From Erinaceus europaeus (Eukaryota > Chordata > Mammalia > Eulipotyphla > Erinaceidae), in assembly GCF_950295315.1 (NCBI RefSeq), contig NC_080172.1, positions 118,148,724 through 118,212,723 of the forward strand: a DNA stretch of 64,000 bases. Direction: 5' to 3'. The translations under genes were made by a program, and so were the position numbers. Below, in pieces: positions 42,068-52,460 of this stretch (position 1 is its first letter; every line of letters starts with the position of its first letter). The notes beneath the pieces are model-generated. The model had not been told where the DNA came from. It saw nothing but the letters and a program-made list of their open reading frames with translations, and made no database searches.

Positions 42068-42398
42068 TACTTTCTCAAAAATTTATTTATTTATTCCCTT
42101 TTGTTGCTCTTGTTATTTGTTGTTGTTGTTACTGATGTCGTCGTTGTTGGATAGGACAGAGAGAAATGGAGAGAGGAGGGAAGACAGAGGGGGGAGAGAA
42201 AGACAGACACCGGCAGACCTGCTTCACCGCCTGTGAAGCGACTCCTTTGTAGGTGGGGAGCCGGGGGCTTGAACTGTTGTCCTTACGTGAAGCGACTCTC
42301 CTGCAGGTGGGGAGCCGGGTCTAGTACTGGGATCCTTACACCGGTCCTTGTGCTTCACAACACCTGCACTTAACCCGCTGCGCTACCGTGCAACTCCC
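42068..42398 (-). mobile_element. SINE-A, short form, antisense, with internal duplication
   Basis: TTATTCCCTTTTGTTGCTCT to CTACCGTGCAACTCCC. The hinge region GTGAAGCGACTC ... GTCCTTAC is present twice, at 42233-42286 and 42287-42339. ACCTCGGA at 42060-42067 and 42399-42406 is a short TSD. Confidence 0.9.
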
Positions 42399-42406
42399 AC
42401 CTCGGA

Positions 42407-43486
42407 GATTTTTAAGTAACTTCCCTTTCTCCTTGAGGCACCCAGAGCTGGATGTTCTTAGCTTGAGACAAGAACAGCTATGCTGCTGCCTTCCAGGTGG
42501 CTTCGCCCTTGGCATGCAGGCCCAGCTCCATGTCGGCATGTCAGCACAGAGCTCCCAGGCTCAGAAGAACCCACTCGCTCACCTTACTTCTTTCTTCCAC
42601 CACCGTAAATTCTTTTTCCCTACCAGCTTTATTGAGAAATAACTGACACACATCCCTGTATAGGTCTGAGGTGGACGACATGGCATGATGGTTGGATTTA
42701 CATATATCGGGAAAGAATGGCCACAGTGGTCTCGGTCAGTGTGCATCTTCTCACAGAGACACAATAAAAAGAAAAGGGAAAGGGAAAACTAATGGTGGTG
42801 GTGGAGGGTGGGGGTGGGGGGGGGGACAATGTCCCTCCTGTGGGGAGGTGGAAGTTCTTCATGGTTTTTCATCAAGAGAGCAAGCCACCTCTTTTCCATT
42901 TGGCATTGTGCTCTAGATCCGGAAGTTCTGCAGCAGTCAGCACTGGTGCGTGGAGTCAGAGGACCGTGCGTCTTCCAACTTGTAGGGGGATGAGGCCCCA
43001 GGCCCACAGCCCTGCCTTCCTTGTCTACACACAGCTTCTGCACGGCTGCTGTTCTGAGTCCCTTGTGCTGCCAACTTGGGGCTTTCTTCCGCCTTCCTGC
43101 AGAGCTGAAGCCAAGATTCCCTGGATTCCTGTGTCTTCCTTGCGCTCCCCCTTCCCCCCCGTATGAGGACTCCATCATCTGCCCCTTTCTTTTTTCTTTT
43201 TGTTCTCTTCCATTCTGTGTATTTTCTTCAATCACCCACTGTTCATATTTTTATTAAAGTAACATTGGTTTGTGATATTCTATAGGTCTCAGGTGTGTGA
43301 TCTATAAATTTTCACCTGTATATTATATTGTGCTTTTTGCCAGAAGTCTAATTTGCACCTTTTACCTTACAACTGACCCCTCTTATCGGATTTATTCATG
43401 CTCCCTGCTCCCTTACAATACATGTTCTTTTGTTTTTATACTCTAAGCATTTACTTTTTTTCTCATTTTGCTTATTCCCTTTTATT
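42407..43486. other. Unique non-coding sequence, 1.1 kb
   Basis: Includes a G-rich stretch near 42800-42835 with a run of nine to ten G. Frames on both strands (up to 148 codons) lie over the G-rich part and are compositional. AT-rich from 43240 on. No exon supported. Confidence 0.55.
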
Positions 43487-43830
43487 TTTTATTTTATTTT
43501 TACAAGATTGTGGGATAAGAGGGGTGTATTTCATACAATTCCCACCACCAGAGTGTCATATCCCATCCCCTCCATGGGAAGCTTCCCTGTTCTTTATCCC
43601 TCTGGGAGCCTGGACCCAGATTCTTTATGAGGAGCAGAAGGTGGGAGTTCTGGCCTCTGTCATTGCTTCTCCACTGGACATGGGTGTTGGCAGGTGGATC
43701 CACACCCCCAGCCTGTGTCTGTCTGTCCCTAGTGGGGCAGGACTCTGGGGAGGGGAGGCTCTAGGACACATGGGTGAGGGCGTCTGCCCAGGGAGGTCAG
43801 GTTGGTGTCATGGCAGCATTTTTCAACTTC
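43487..43830 (-). mobile_element. ATR copy 3, antisense
   Basis: TTTTTACAAGATTGTGGGAT, CAATTCCCACCACCAGAGTG, AGCCTGGACCCAGATTCTTT, GGGCGTCTGCCCAGGGAGGT. It joins an antisense L1 piece at its inner end. Confidence 0.75.
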
Positions 43831-43940
43831 TGTCTATGAATGTGATCATCCCATATTCATCCTTCTGTTTCTAACTTAGTTAACATGATTCCTTTAAGCT
43901 CCATCCAAGATGAGGTGAAAAAACTGAAATCACCATTTTT
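43826..43940 (-). mobile_element. L1 3' fragment, antisense
   Basis: TTCTGTCTATGAATGTGATC, CATGATTCCTTTAAGCTCCA and CATCCAAGATGAGGTG match the minus-strand form of the ORF2 end at 19.35-19.44 kb. It continues at 44730 after an insertion. Confidence 0.87.
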
Positions 43941-44715
43941 TTGTAAAATATTTATTTATTTATTCCCTTTTTGTCAGGAAATTGTGAGGAGCCTCACAAA
44001 GCATTAAGCCAGCTCCCCCTGCTCCACCCTGCATTCCTGATACTATGGCCTATCTACATAATCATTGTTTTGCCAGAAAGATCCCCGCCCATTCCATTCC
44101 TTTGATCTATCTTTCAAGACTCTCCCTGCCTCCAGGGTATCATTAATCCCACCAGTTAAAACCCTCACAACAGTTGCTAAGGAAGTTCCTACCTTTCCAG
44201 CCCCAGTTCCTACCTTTCTCCACCCTTTTCCTAGTCATTTCCGTTTCTGACTTGCCACTTCTGGGTCAGACCTTTAAAAGCCTGGGCTCTCTGATCAATA
44301 AAGAAATTGCATTGCCTCGCTGCCATGAGTCTGTTCCTGAGTCATCTCCCTCGCGTTGCTGAGTGAGCAGCAGCCCAGGCTGGCTCCGGTCGAGTTCTCT
44401 CCAGCCCAGAGAGTACACGCCCAGGAAGAGGCACCCCCCACGCTAGCCTGGCACCTTTTGTTGCCCTTGTTGTTTTATTGTTGTAGATATTATTATTGTT
44501 GTTATTGATGTTGTTGGTAGGACAGAGAGAAATGGAGAGAGGAGGGGAAGACAGAGAGGGGGAGAGAAAGACAGACACCTGCAGACCTGCTTCACCGCTT
44601 GTGAAGCGACTCCCCTGCAGGTGGGGAGCCGGGGGCTCGAACCGGGATCCTTATGCCGGTGCTTGTGCTTTGCACCACCTGCGCTTAACCCGCTGCACTA
44701 CCACCTGACTACCAT
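43941..44715 (-). mobile_element. SINE-A, antisense, inserted in L1 and split by an LTR
   Basis: Left piece 43941-43971 (TATTTATTTATTCCCTTTT) and right piece 44454-44715 (TTTTGTTGCCCTTGTTGTTT ... TACCACCTGACTACCAT). AAATCACCATTTTT occurs at 43927-43940 and 44716-44729, a perfect 14 bp TSD within the L1. Confidence 0.95.
43972..44453 (+). mobile_element. Solo LTR of an endogenous retrovirus, 482 bp
   Basis: Starts TGTCAGGAAATTGTGAGGAG and ends CGCTAGCCTGGCA. A TATA-like TTTAAAA lies at 44273-44279 and AATAAA at 44297-44302. The 6 bp TSD CCTTTT is at 43966-43971 and 44454-44459, inside the SINE-A. It is related to the LTR at 54396: both share GGAAATTGTG near the start, CAACAGTTGCTAAGGA and CTGACTTGCCACTTC. 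No internal viral genes are present. Confidence 0.93.
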
Positions 44716-44729
44716 AAATCACCATTTTT

Positions 44730-44757
44730 AATAGCTGAATAGCATCCCAACATTTTC
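44730..44757 (-). mobile_element. L1 fragment, antisense, continued
   Basis: AATAGCTGAATAGCATCCCA continues the L1 of 43826-43940. Confidence 0.7.
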
Positions 44758-44975
44758 TTATTTATAAATTTATTTATTGGGGGATTAATGTTTTACATTC
44801 AACAGTAAATATAATGGTTTGTACATGCATAACGTTTCTCAGTTTTCCACATAACAATACAACCCCCACTAGGTTCTCTGTTATCCTTTTTGGACCTGTA
44901 CTCTCCCCTCCACCCATCCCAGAGTCTTGTACTTTGGTGCAATACAGCAAACCCAGCACAAGTTCCGTTTAGTAT
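44758..44975 (-). mobile_element. L1 3' UTR end, antisense
   Basis: TTTATTTATTGGGGGATTAA, CATTCAACAGTAAATATAAT, TTTGTACATGCATAACGTTT and CTTTGGTGCAATACAGCAAA match, in reverse, the 3' UTR at 19.49-19.68 kb. Confidence 0.9.
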
Positions 44976-44977
44976 AC

Positions 44978-45150
44978 TGGATGGAGACAGACAGAAATTG
45001 AGAGGGAAGGGGGAGGTGGAGATGGGGAGATTAAGAAAGACACCTGAAACCCTGCTTCACCACTTATGAAGCCTCCCCCTTGCATGTGGGGACCGGGGAG
45101 TGGAACCTGGGTCCTTGTGCATGTTGGTATTTCTGCACACCACCCAGCCC
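44978..45150 (-). mobile_element. SINE-D, antisense
   Basis: ACTGGATGGAGACAGACAGA, CACTTATGAAGCCTCCCCCT, CACACCACCCAGCCC. Confidence 0.85.
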
Positions 45151-45284
45151 ATGCTCCCTTGTTTCTTTATCTGTCATATAAGTGAAGCCACAGGGCTTCT
45201 TTCATCAGATTTATTTCATTTAGCAACATCTCCTTGAAGTCAGTCTATCCATGTTATTGCAAATGGTAGGGTTTCATTCTTTGC
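45151..45284 (-). mobile_element. Old L1 fragment, antisense
   Basis: TCATCAGATTTATTTCATTT, AGCAACATCTCCTTGAAGTC, TGCAAATGGTAGGGTTTCAT recall the antisense ORF2 end, diverged. Confidence 0.65.
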
Positions 45285-45432
45285 TGTTTTTTGTTTGTTT
45301 GTTTGTTTTTTCCCCAGAGCACTGTTCAGCTCTGGCTTCTGGTGGTGCAAGGGATTGAACCTAGGTCTTTGGTGTCTCAGGCAGGAGAGTCTCTTTGCAG
45401 AACCATTGTGCTAGCTATTCACTCCCTGCCCC
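45285..45432 (-). mobile_element. SINE-C, antisense
   Basis: GTTTGTTTGTTTGTTTGTTT tail, CCAGAGCACTGTTCAGCTCT, GGGATTGAACCTAGGTCTTT. Confidence 0.88.
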
Positions 45433-45492
45433 AAATCACAAATATTTAAATGTGGCATATGTTTCTGGGTTTTCTTTTCTCTCCTCTCTCTT

Positions 45493-45696
45493 TTTAATTT
45501 GATGATTGATTGGCTAAAGACAGAGAAACTGAGAGGGGTTAGGTAGATAGAGAGGGAGAGACAGAGAGATACCTGCAGCCCTGCTTCACCACTTGTGAAG
45601 CTTCCTCCCTACAGGTGGGGACCAGGGGCTCGAAGCTGGGTCCTTGCGCCCTGTGATGTGTGCGCTCAGCCAGGTGTGCCACCACCTGGCCCCGCT
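45493..45696 (-). mobile_element. SINE-D, antisense
   Basis: TTTAATTTGATGATTGATTG, GATACCTGCAGCCCTGCTTC, GCCACCACCTGGCCCC. Confidence 0.87.
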
Positions 45697-46360
45697 TTCA
45701 CTCTCTCTCTCGCAAAATCACCTGGTATTTCCTCACCTCTAGATCAACACCTAATAAGTTCTGGGGATGTTCCTCCAGCATCAGAACGTCTGTCTTCGTG
45801 CTCCATGAAGTCCGAGCTAGAAATGACAACCACAGACGTTTCTTCTTTGCTTTATTCAATACATTATTGAGCAAGCCTTTACCAAGGGTTCAACAGCCTG
45901 ATAAGCTCTGGGTTTAAGCTGGTCAGCAGCACAGCCCACATTCCTGCCCTCAGTGAAGTCCATGCTACAGTCAACTGACATGTGGAAATGAAGCAGTCAA
46001 TTGCCTATTTGGATGCACATCAGGAATAAGAGAGAGTGCTGTCCACTGGTCACTCCCCTCAGGAATGTCACCATAAGCCCTCTTGCAGGCCTTCCCAAGA
46101 CCGTGCCTGCCCTCACCATAAAGCAGTGATGGCAGGGCTGCCTTAGTCTCTGAAGGGAGGACGGAGTCTCCTGCCCTGCCACTTGAGGAAGACGGTCGTG
46201 CATTGAGTGCAGCCTGCACTGTTCCCAGCTGTGACCATGAGCTGTGAGCTCAGACCAGTAGGGACTCAGCAGTCATACAGGCTCCGGTGCCGAATTTAAA
46301 TATATATGTTTGGGCCCTGGGTCTGGTGGGTGGATGGAAGCAGTTAACTTTACCCATAAA
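45697..46360. other. Unique non-coding sequence
   Basis: Nothing recognised. Frames of 80-90 codons lack motifs. Confidence 0.5.
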
Positions 46361-46372
46361 ATTTTTTCAAGA

Positions 46373-46722
46373 GGGGGTCGGGCGGTGGCGCAGTGGGTTA
46401 AGCGCACATGGCGCAAAGTGCAGGGACCGGTGTAAGGATCCCGGTTCGAGCCCCCGGCTCCCCACCTGCAGGGGAGTCGCTTCACATGCGGTGAAGCAGG
46501 TCTGCAGGTGTCTATCTTTCTCTCCCGCTCTCTGTCTTCCCCTCCTCTCTCCATTTCTCTCTATCCTATCCAACAACAAAGCAACGTCAACAATGGCAAT
46601 AATAACCGCAACGAGGCTGCAACAACTAGGGCAACAAAAAGGGGGGAAAATGGCCTCCAGGAGTGGTGGATTCATGGTGCAGGCACCGAGCCCAGCAATA
46701 ACCCTGGAGGGAAAAATAAATT
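46373..46722 (+). mobile_element. SINE-A, long form, with TSD
   Basis: GGGGGTCGGGCGGTGGCGCA to ATAACCCTGGAGGG and tail. TTTTTTCAAGA occurs at 46362-46372 and 46723-46733. Confidence 0.93.
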
Positions 46723-46737
46723 TTTTTTCAAGAATGG

Positions 46738-47028
46738 GAGCTACTCTCTGCCCTAATCCAACTTTCTATCTCTTTTCTCTACTCTGACACCATCTTCTCT
46801 GACAATACTTTTATCCAACTTCATGCTAGCTATCAAACTCAAGCAGAAACTACCATAGTTTCGGGCCCCTGGAAACATGCCTAAAATGGACTTCCTTCCA
46901 CCCTAAGATCCCTAATCTCATCTGCTCTGTTCTTACTTTTTGGTTTCTGTTCATTAACCATTTTGTTTCACTTTGTATCCTGTCATCTTCCAGACACCAT
47001 GTTGCAGACGCTGCCATGATTCCATCCT
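46738..47028 (+). mobile_element. ATR 5' portion
   Basis: GAGCTACTCTCTGCCCTAAT, GTTCTTACTTTTTGGTTTCT, CAGACACCATGTTGCAGACG and GCTGCCATGATTCCATCCTG match the front half of the ATR form at 59.9 kb. It lacks the ATR 3' end and joins a SINE-A. Confidence 0.72.
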
Positions 47029-47156
47029 GTCTTCCCCTCCTCTCTCCATTTCTCTCTGTCCTGTACAACGACAACATCAATAACAACAATATTAACTACA
47101 ACACAACAAGGGCAACAAAAGGGAATAATTAAATAAATAGATAAATAAATATTAAA
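47029..47156 (+). mobile_element. SINE-A 3' part, fused to ATR
   Basis: Starts inside the CT-rich body (TCTTCCCCTCCTCTCTCCAT) with no head or hinge, then AACAATATTAACTACAACAC and an A-rich tail. Confidence 0.88.
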
Positions 47157-47294
47157 ATGAGTCAACACTTGTAGGGGCCATGAGATTCAGATTTCTGGAG
47201 CCAATTTCTCATTTACTTACTTATTTATTTTTAATGAGGGATTAATCATTTACAGTCAACATTAAATACAGTTGTTTGTACATGTGTAATACAT

Positions 47295-47443
47295 TTTTTT
47301 AAAGATTTTATTTATTTATGAGGAAGACAGGGGGAGAGAGAAAGAACCAGACATCACTCTGGCACATGTGCTGCTGGGGATTGAACTCGGGACCTCATGC
47401 TTGAGAGTCCAAAGCTTTATCACTGCACCACCTCCTGGACCAC
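47295..47443 (-). mobile_element. SINE-B, antisense, nested in L1
   Basis: AAAGATTTTATTTATTTATG, AACCAGACATCACTCTGGCA, GGGGATTGAACTCGGGACCT, CACCACCTCCTGGACCAC. Confidence 0.9.
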
Positions 47444-47597
47444 TATGTGTAAAATTTCTTAGTTTTCTCCAAAACACTCTAATCCCCACCTAGGCCCCCT
47501 CCCATCATGCACCAGGGTCTGAACCCCACCCCACCCCAAAGTTCCTTCCTTTGGTGCAATACACCAGACCCTGTCCAAGCTCTGCTTGGTGTTTCCC

Positions 47598-48105
47598 CTT
47601 TAGAGACAGAGAGAAATCGAGAGGGCAGGGAGAGAGAGAGATAGAGAAAGACAGAAAGACGCCTGAAGAGAGTCAGGAGGTAGTTCAGCGGGTTAAGCAC
47701 AGGTGGCGGTGGCGCAAAGAGCAAGGACCGGCAGAAGGATCCCGGTTCGAGCCCCCAGCTCCCCACCTGCAGGGGAGTCGCTTCACAGGCGGTGAAGCAG
47801 GTCTGCAGGTGTCTGTCTTTCTCTCCCCCTCTCTGTCTTCCTCTCCTCTCTCCATTTCTCTCTGTCCTATCCAACAACAATGACATCAATAACAACAATA
47901 ATAACTAAAACATGACACAACAAGGGCAAAAAAGGGGAATAAATAAATAAAATAAAATTATTATAAAAAAAAAGAAAGAAAGACACCTGAAGACCTGCTT
48001 CACCACTTCTAAAGCTTCCCCCTGTAGGTGGGGACTAAAGGCTTGAACCTGGGTCCTTGCGCACTGTGATGTGTGCACTTAACCAGATGCTCCACCAACT
48101 AGCCC
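47598..48105 (-). mobile_element. SINE-D, antisense, nested in L1 and split
   Basis: Left piece ~47598-47668 (AGAGACAGAGAGAAATCGAG) and right piece ~47986-48105 (CACCTGAAGACCTGCTTCAC ... CTCCACCAACTAGCCCC) form one antisense copy. Confidence 0.83.
47669..47985 (+). mobile_element. SINE-A, short form, nested in the SINE-D
   Basis: AGAGTCAGGAGGTAGTTCAG to an A-rich tail. GAAAGACGCCTGAAGA before it and GAAAGACACCTGAAGA after it form a TSD with one mismatch. Confidence 0.92.
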
Positions 48106-48935
48106 CTCCCCTTCCGTTCTTGTTTCTCAGCTTCTGTCTATGAATGAGAGCACCCATATTCATTCCTCACTTTCTGGTTTCATTTAACATGATTCCTTCA
48201 AGCTCCATTCAAGTTGAGGTGAAGGGGATGACTTCATCATTTTAAATATGTGAGTAGTATTCCATTGTATAATACAATTTTCTCAGCCACTCCCCTGTTG
48301 TTGAACACCTGGTTTGGTTCTTACAAATTGTGCTGCTATGAACATAGGTGTACACAGATATTTTGGATGGGTGTGTTTGATTCCTCAGGATATATCCCCA
48401 GGAGAGGAATTGCTGGTCCACTTCCAGCCTTCTGAGAGTTCTCCAGACTGCTCTCCACAGAGGTTGGACAAATTGACATTCCCACCAGAAGTGCAGGAGG
48501 GTCCTTTGTCCCCACAACCTCTCCAGCATTTGTTGCTGCTGTTACCTTTTCTGATGTGTGACATTCTCACAGGAGTGAAATGGTATCTCATTGTTGTCTT
48601 TATTTGCATTTCTCTGACAAAGACTTGGAGCATTTCTTCATGTCTGTTGGCCTTTTGGATCTCTTCTTTGATGAATATTCTGTTCATACCTTCTTCCCAT
48701 TTTAATTGGGGTCTTTTTATTGTTGTTGATGCTGAGTTTGGTGAACGCCAATCCCTTTTCATACCAAGAAAGTTTGACTCCACATATCTGCATGGCTTGT
48801 TCACAGCTTGCTCAGCCACTCAGCTGTTGTTGGACACCTGGGTTGCTTCCAGGTTTTGGCTATGACAAATTGTGCTGCTGTAAACATAGGTAGACACACA
48901 TGTTTTTGGATGGGTGTGTTTGGTTCCTTCTGTTT

Positions 48936-49062
48936 ATTTATTTATGAAAGAGGGAGAGGAGCGGGGCATCAGTCTGGCACATGTGAATGCCTCGGATAAA
49001 ACTCTTAACCTCATGCCCATCAGCCCAGTGCTTTATCTATTGCACCATCTTCCAGGCCACCA
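48936..49062 (-). mobile_element. SINE-B, antisense
   Basis: TTTATTTATTTATGAAAGAG, GGCATCAGTCTGGCACATGT, CAGTGCTTTATCTATTGCAC, TCTTCCAGGCCACC. Confidence 0.87.
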
Positions 49063-49630
49063 GAGTCATCTTAAAACATTGTGACCCACGGTCTCTCTGA
49101 GGTCTGCCTACAGACTGCCTTCTGCAGCAGGTCAGAGTTGGCGTTTGCAACAAAGGAGTTTCAGGCATAATGGCAGAGGACCGTGCCAGACGCTTCAAAC
49201 CGCTGGCCTTCAGAGCTGAACTAACATGCCTGTGACAGCATCTAGACTATCCCAGCGCATGAGTCAGGCTTCCCAGAACTGCACAGCTAAGAAGCAGATG
49301 GCTTCATGAAATCTAACTCAAGAGCCAGCAGGATGAGAATTAGTCACATAGGACTGAATGAGTCGGCTAGGGAAGATTTTATTGTCGTGTTTGTTTAGAA
49401 TTTTGTGGAATGTTCTAGTTTCCAGATTTATAAGGAAGTTTTTTGCCTTTCTTCTCAAGCCATCTGTGATTCATGCCAATTAAGTGGATTCTGCTTTTGG
49501 AAACTGAAGTAAACAATTTAAAATATCAGATTTCCACTGATCTTACAGAATTCAGAAACTGTGGGTAAGCCCCCTGACTTTTCACAGTAATCGTGATTCG
49601 CACAGATCCCCTAAGAACTTGCTTTCCTTG
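49063..49630. other. Unique non-coding sequence
   Basis: Nothing recognised on either strand. Confidence 0.5.
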
Positions 49631-49920
49631 GGAGCTAGGCGGTCACACACCTGGTTAAGCTAACATATAACTAAGCACAAGGACCAAACATGGACTGGGG
49701 TTCAAACCCACACTCTCCACCTGCAACAGGGGCACCGTACAAGCAGGGAAGCAGGTCTGCAGGTGTCTCTCTGCCTCTCTCCTTCTCTGTCTCACTCTTC
49801 CCTCTCAAGTTCTCTCTGTCCTATCACATAAAATGGGAAGGAAAAAAAAAGGAAAAAATGGCCACCAGGTGCAGTGGATTTGCAGTCCTACCACTGAGCT
49901 CCAGCAATAACCCTGGAGGC
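49631..49920 (+). mobile_element. SINE-A, diverged, long 3' module
   Basis: GGGAGCTAGGCGGTCACACA, GGGTTCAAACCCACACTCTC, CTCTCAAGTTCTCTCTGTCC, then the 3' module (CACCAGGTGCAGTGGATTTG) without the AACAATAA block. This is the same subfamily as 789-1060 and 5219-5488. Confidence 0.85.
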
Positions 49921-50050
49921 AAAAAAAAAAAAAGAAAAGAAAAGAAAAAGAAAAAGGAATAGAAGAGAAGAGAAGAGAAAAAAAAAAAAAGGAAAGGGAA
50001 GGAAAAGAAAGGAAAGGAATGGAAAGGAAAGGAAATAAAAGGAATGAAAA
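49921..50050. repeat. Purine-only (GAAAA/GGAAA)n tract
   Basis: About 130 bases of almost pure A and G on the plus strand, grown from the SINE tail. Confidence 0.93.
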
Positions 50051-50349
50051 AATTTAAAAAGAGCACAGTCTCCTTTACTCCAGGATCAACCAGACGTGGA
50101 GTGTCATACTTGAGAAGGATGACCATCAAGCTGGGCATGGCCAAACAGTCCGTGATTCAGCTTCACTAGACTTACACAGCTACTGCCCAGAAAGCTCTCC
50201 AGTCAGCCTATTCTAGAAACTGGTCTCCAGGTGCTAAAGAATGATATTTGGGAGATTTTAAAAAAAGAGCAACACACCCAAACTTATAAATACCAAAGAC
50301 AAAAGTGATCTGTAGGCAGCATCTTGAGTTAGATTTCTTTTTCTTTTTT
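50051..50349. other. Unassigned sequence
   Basis: No element or exon recognised. Confidence 0.5.
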
Positions 50350-50810
50350 TCAAATGGGATAAAGCACTGGACTCTCAACCATGAGGTCCTGGGTTTGATC
50401 CCTGGCAGCACATGTACCAGAGTGATGTCTGTTTTTTCTCTCTCTCCTGCTATCTGTCTCATTAATAAATAAATACAATCTGGGAGTCGGGCGGTAGCGC
50501 AGCGGGTTAAGCGCAGGTGGCGCAAAGCGCAAAGACCAGAGTAAGGATCCCGGTTCGAGCCCCTGGATCCCCACCTGCAGGGGAGTCACTTCACAGGCAG
50601 TGAAGCAGGTCTACAGGTGTCTGTCTTTCTCTCCCCCTCTCTGTCTTCCCTTCCTCTCTCCATTTCTGTCTGTCCTATCCAACAATGACGACATTAATAA
50701 CAACAACAATAATAACTACAACAATGAAACAACAAGGGCAACAAAGGGGAAAATAAATAAATAAATATTTTAGAAAATTAATCAATAAAATCTTAAAAAA
50801 AAAAAAAAAG
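50350..50810 (+). mobile_element. SINE-B, 5'-truncated, with a SINE-A in its tail
   Basis: GGGATAAAGCACTGGACTCT begins inside the head. The body runs to TCATTAATAAATAAATACAA at ~50478, and the last tail part (AATAAAATCTTAAAAAA) is at ~50780-50810, beyond the inserted SINE-A. Confidence 0.87.
50481..50775 (+). mobile_element. SINE-A, short form, nested
   Basis: GGGAGTCGGGCGGTAGCGCA is identical to the consensus-like start. The head is one of the least diverged here, so the copy is probably young. Confidence 0.94.
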
Positions 50811-50864
50811 AAGAGGATGCCCAGAGTCACTAGCCATTCATGACTCCTCTTTCCCTCTCTCTCT

Positions 50865-50875
50865 CTGTGTATGTA

Positions 50876-50918
<43 letters not shown>

Positions 50919-50920
50919 AT
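50865..50920. repeat. (TG)n microsatellite
   Basis: GTGTGTATGTATG followed by a pure TG run. Confidence 0.95.
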
Positions 50921-52002
50921 GCACTTTCACCCCTTCAAATCAAATTCCAGAAATCCAGGTTTAAAAATAACTAAAAAAGTGCAATCTTCTCCACCAAACC
51001 AGTTGGCAAAAACAATCCCTCAACAAAGACCAGTGCAGTCTCCCTTCACACTTACTCATTTTCAGCCAGCTCAGCTCTGTTTGGGGTGGGGAGGGAGAGA
51101 AGGGGGAGGCAGGGGGAGGCAGGGGGAGGCAGGGATCCTTGGGGCTGGAGGACAAGGGCCCGGGAGACAAGCTGGGTCGGGCCTCACAGGCACACGCCCT
51201 TGTGGGAAGACAGCCGCTTGGCCTGCTGTGAAGCCCCAGTTTTCCTTGGAGTCCCAGCTTGCTGGTCCCCAACCCTGGGTTGGGCAGACATCAAAGCGTC
51301 CCTAGCAAACGGCCTCTATTAGGAATCCAGAATTCCTGCGCCTTCCCCGGGGAGACATCAGCTCCTGCGAGCGCCTGCCTCTCCTCCCATCATTGCAGGG
51401 AGCAGCGTGTTACTCTCCTGCCGAAAAAACAACCTCAGACCTCCTTCCTCTTCTCCACACGCTCTATTTTTTGACCTGTCATCTCTTTGAATGCCCGTTT
51501 TGTGGGTGAGAAAAAAATGTGTGATGGAAGAGGGGAAACTCAGGCACAGGGAAGGCCTGGAGAACCGTCAGATTTCATATTTCCTCCTGCTCTGAGTCTG
51601 CGTTTATGGTCCTCAATGGACTTTTCCTGCATAGGCTTGCATAATTCCGTTTTCAAATAATTTTTGCTGTTTTTTCCTTTCCCTGCCCCTGGGTAAATTA
51701 TTCCAATGACTACTCTCCACCCCACAAGAAAGTCATGGACAGGGAGGGGGAAGTGGTTGTGTGGTCTGTTGGCTTTAGCTCCAAAGGGGACCAGGAGATG
51801 TTGGCTCTACTCTGAACCCTTTTGGGCAGAGCCCTGCCCTTTACTGGAGTTCCCAGCACCCAGGGCTGACAGGAAGAGATTACTGCTTCCAGGTCACAAA
51901 GAGACCAGGTGCTAACACTTGGGGAACAGCAAAGTCTGGCCCACGGTAACTGGCTCACTCTATCCTCACAACTGGGTGAGATGGGTTTTTTTTTTAATTA
52001 AT
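50921..52002. other. Unique non-coding sequence with a 10 bp repeat
   Basis: AGGGGGAGGC occurs three times in tandem at 51101-51130. A GC-rich part (51080-51300) gives overlapping frames of 70-144 codons on both strands, with no domain. A small G-rich regulatory patch is possible but unsupported. Confidence 0.5.
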
Positions 52003-52075
52003 TTTTTAAAATAAAAAAAAGTATCTTTATTTGTTGGATAGCGACAGTCAGAAATCAAAAGGGAAGAGGAGACCA
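52003..52075 (-). mobile_element. SINE-D fragment, antisense
   Basis: GTATCTTTATTTGTTGGATA, GCGACAGTCAGAAATCAAAA. It is truncated soon after. Confidence 0.7.
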
Positions 52076-52334
52076 TGAGATGGGCTTTGAGACTCTGCCA
52101 TGACAGGTGGGGCTGTCAGAGAGATGCCCCCGCCCCCCGTTTTTCTTCCTGAGATTTCAGTGACCCAAGATCAACAGTGGTCTGCGACATTCCTTATGAG
52201 ACAGTCACTCTGAGAGGAAGAGAGAGACTACATTCACACGGCGCTGTTAGGATATATTGCTCTGTAGAGTATATAGTTCTTCCTCCCTTTATTATTTTTA
52301 AATAGTAATTAATTTGTGTGATGACTACCATTAT
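52076..52334. other. Unassigned sequence
   Basis: No element recognised. Confidence 0.45.
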
Positions 52335-52460
52335 CTTTCATATATATTTATAAAAAGGAAACACTGGAAAAACCATAGGATGAGAGAGGTACAACTCCAC
52401 ACAGTTCCCACCACCAGAACTCCGTATCCCATCCCCTCCCCTGATAGCTTTCCTATTCTT

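Larger units (their letters stand above)
47212..48935 (-). mobile_element. L1, antisense, split by several SINEs
   Basis: L1 pieces lie at ~47212-47294, ~47444-47597 and ~48106-48935. They carry the reverse of the 3' UTR (TTGTTTGTACATGTGTAATA) and ORF2 C-terminus (GGACAAATTGACATTCCCAC, AGCATTTGTTGCTGCTGTTA). The minus-strand translation shows CWRGCG but also frameshifts, so it is dead. The stretch ~48800-48935 repeats L1 sequence already present at ~48280-48400. Confidence 0.88.

Noticed and set aside
43972..44453. A complete or active provirus at the LTRs
   Set aside because: No internal region, primer binding site context or second LTR is present at any of the three sites; the TSDs abut single LTRs.
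50481..50575. Functional tRNA gene at SINE-A heads
   Set aside because: The heads keep A- and B-box-like motifs and near-complementary ends, but every copy is followed by the SINE body and lacks a proper anticodon arm.
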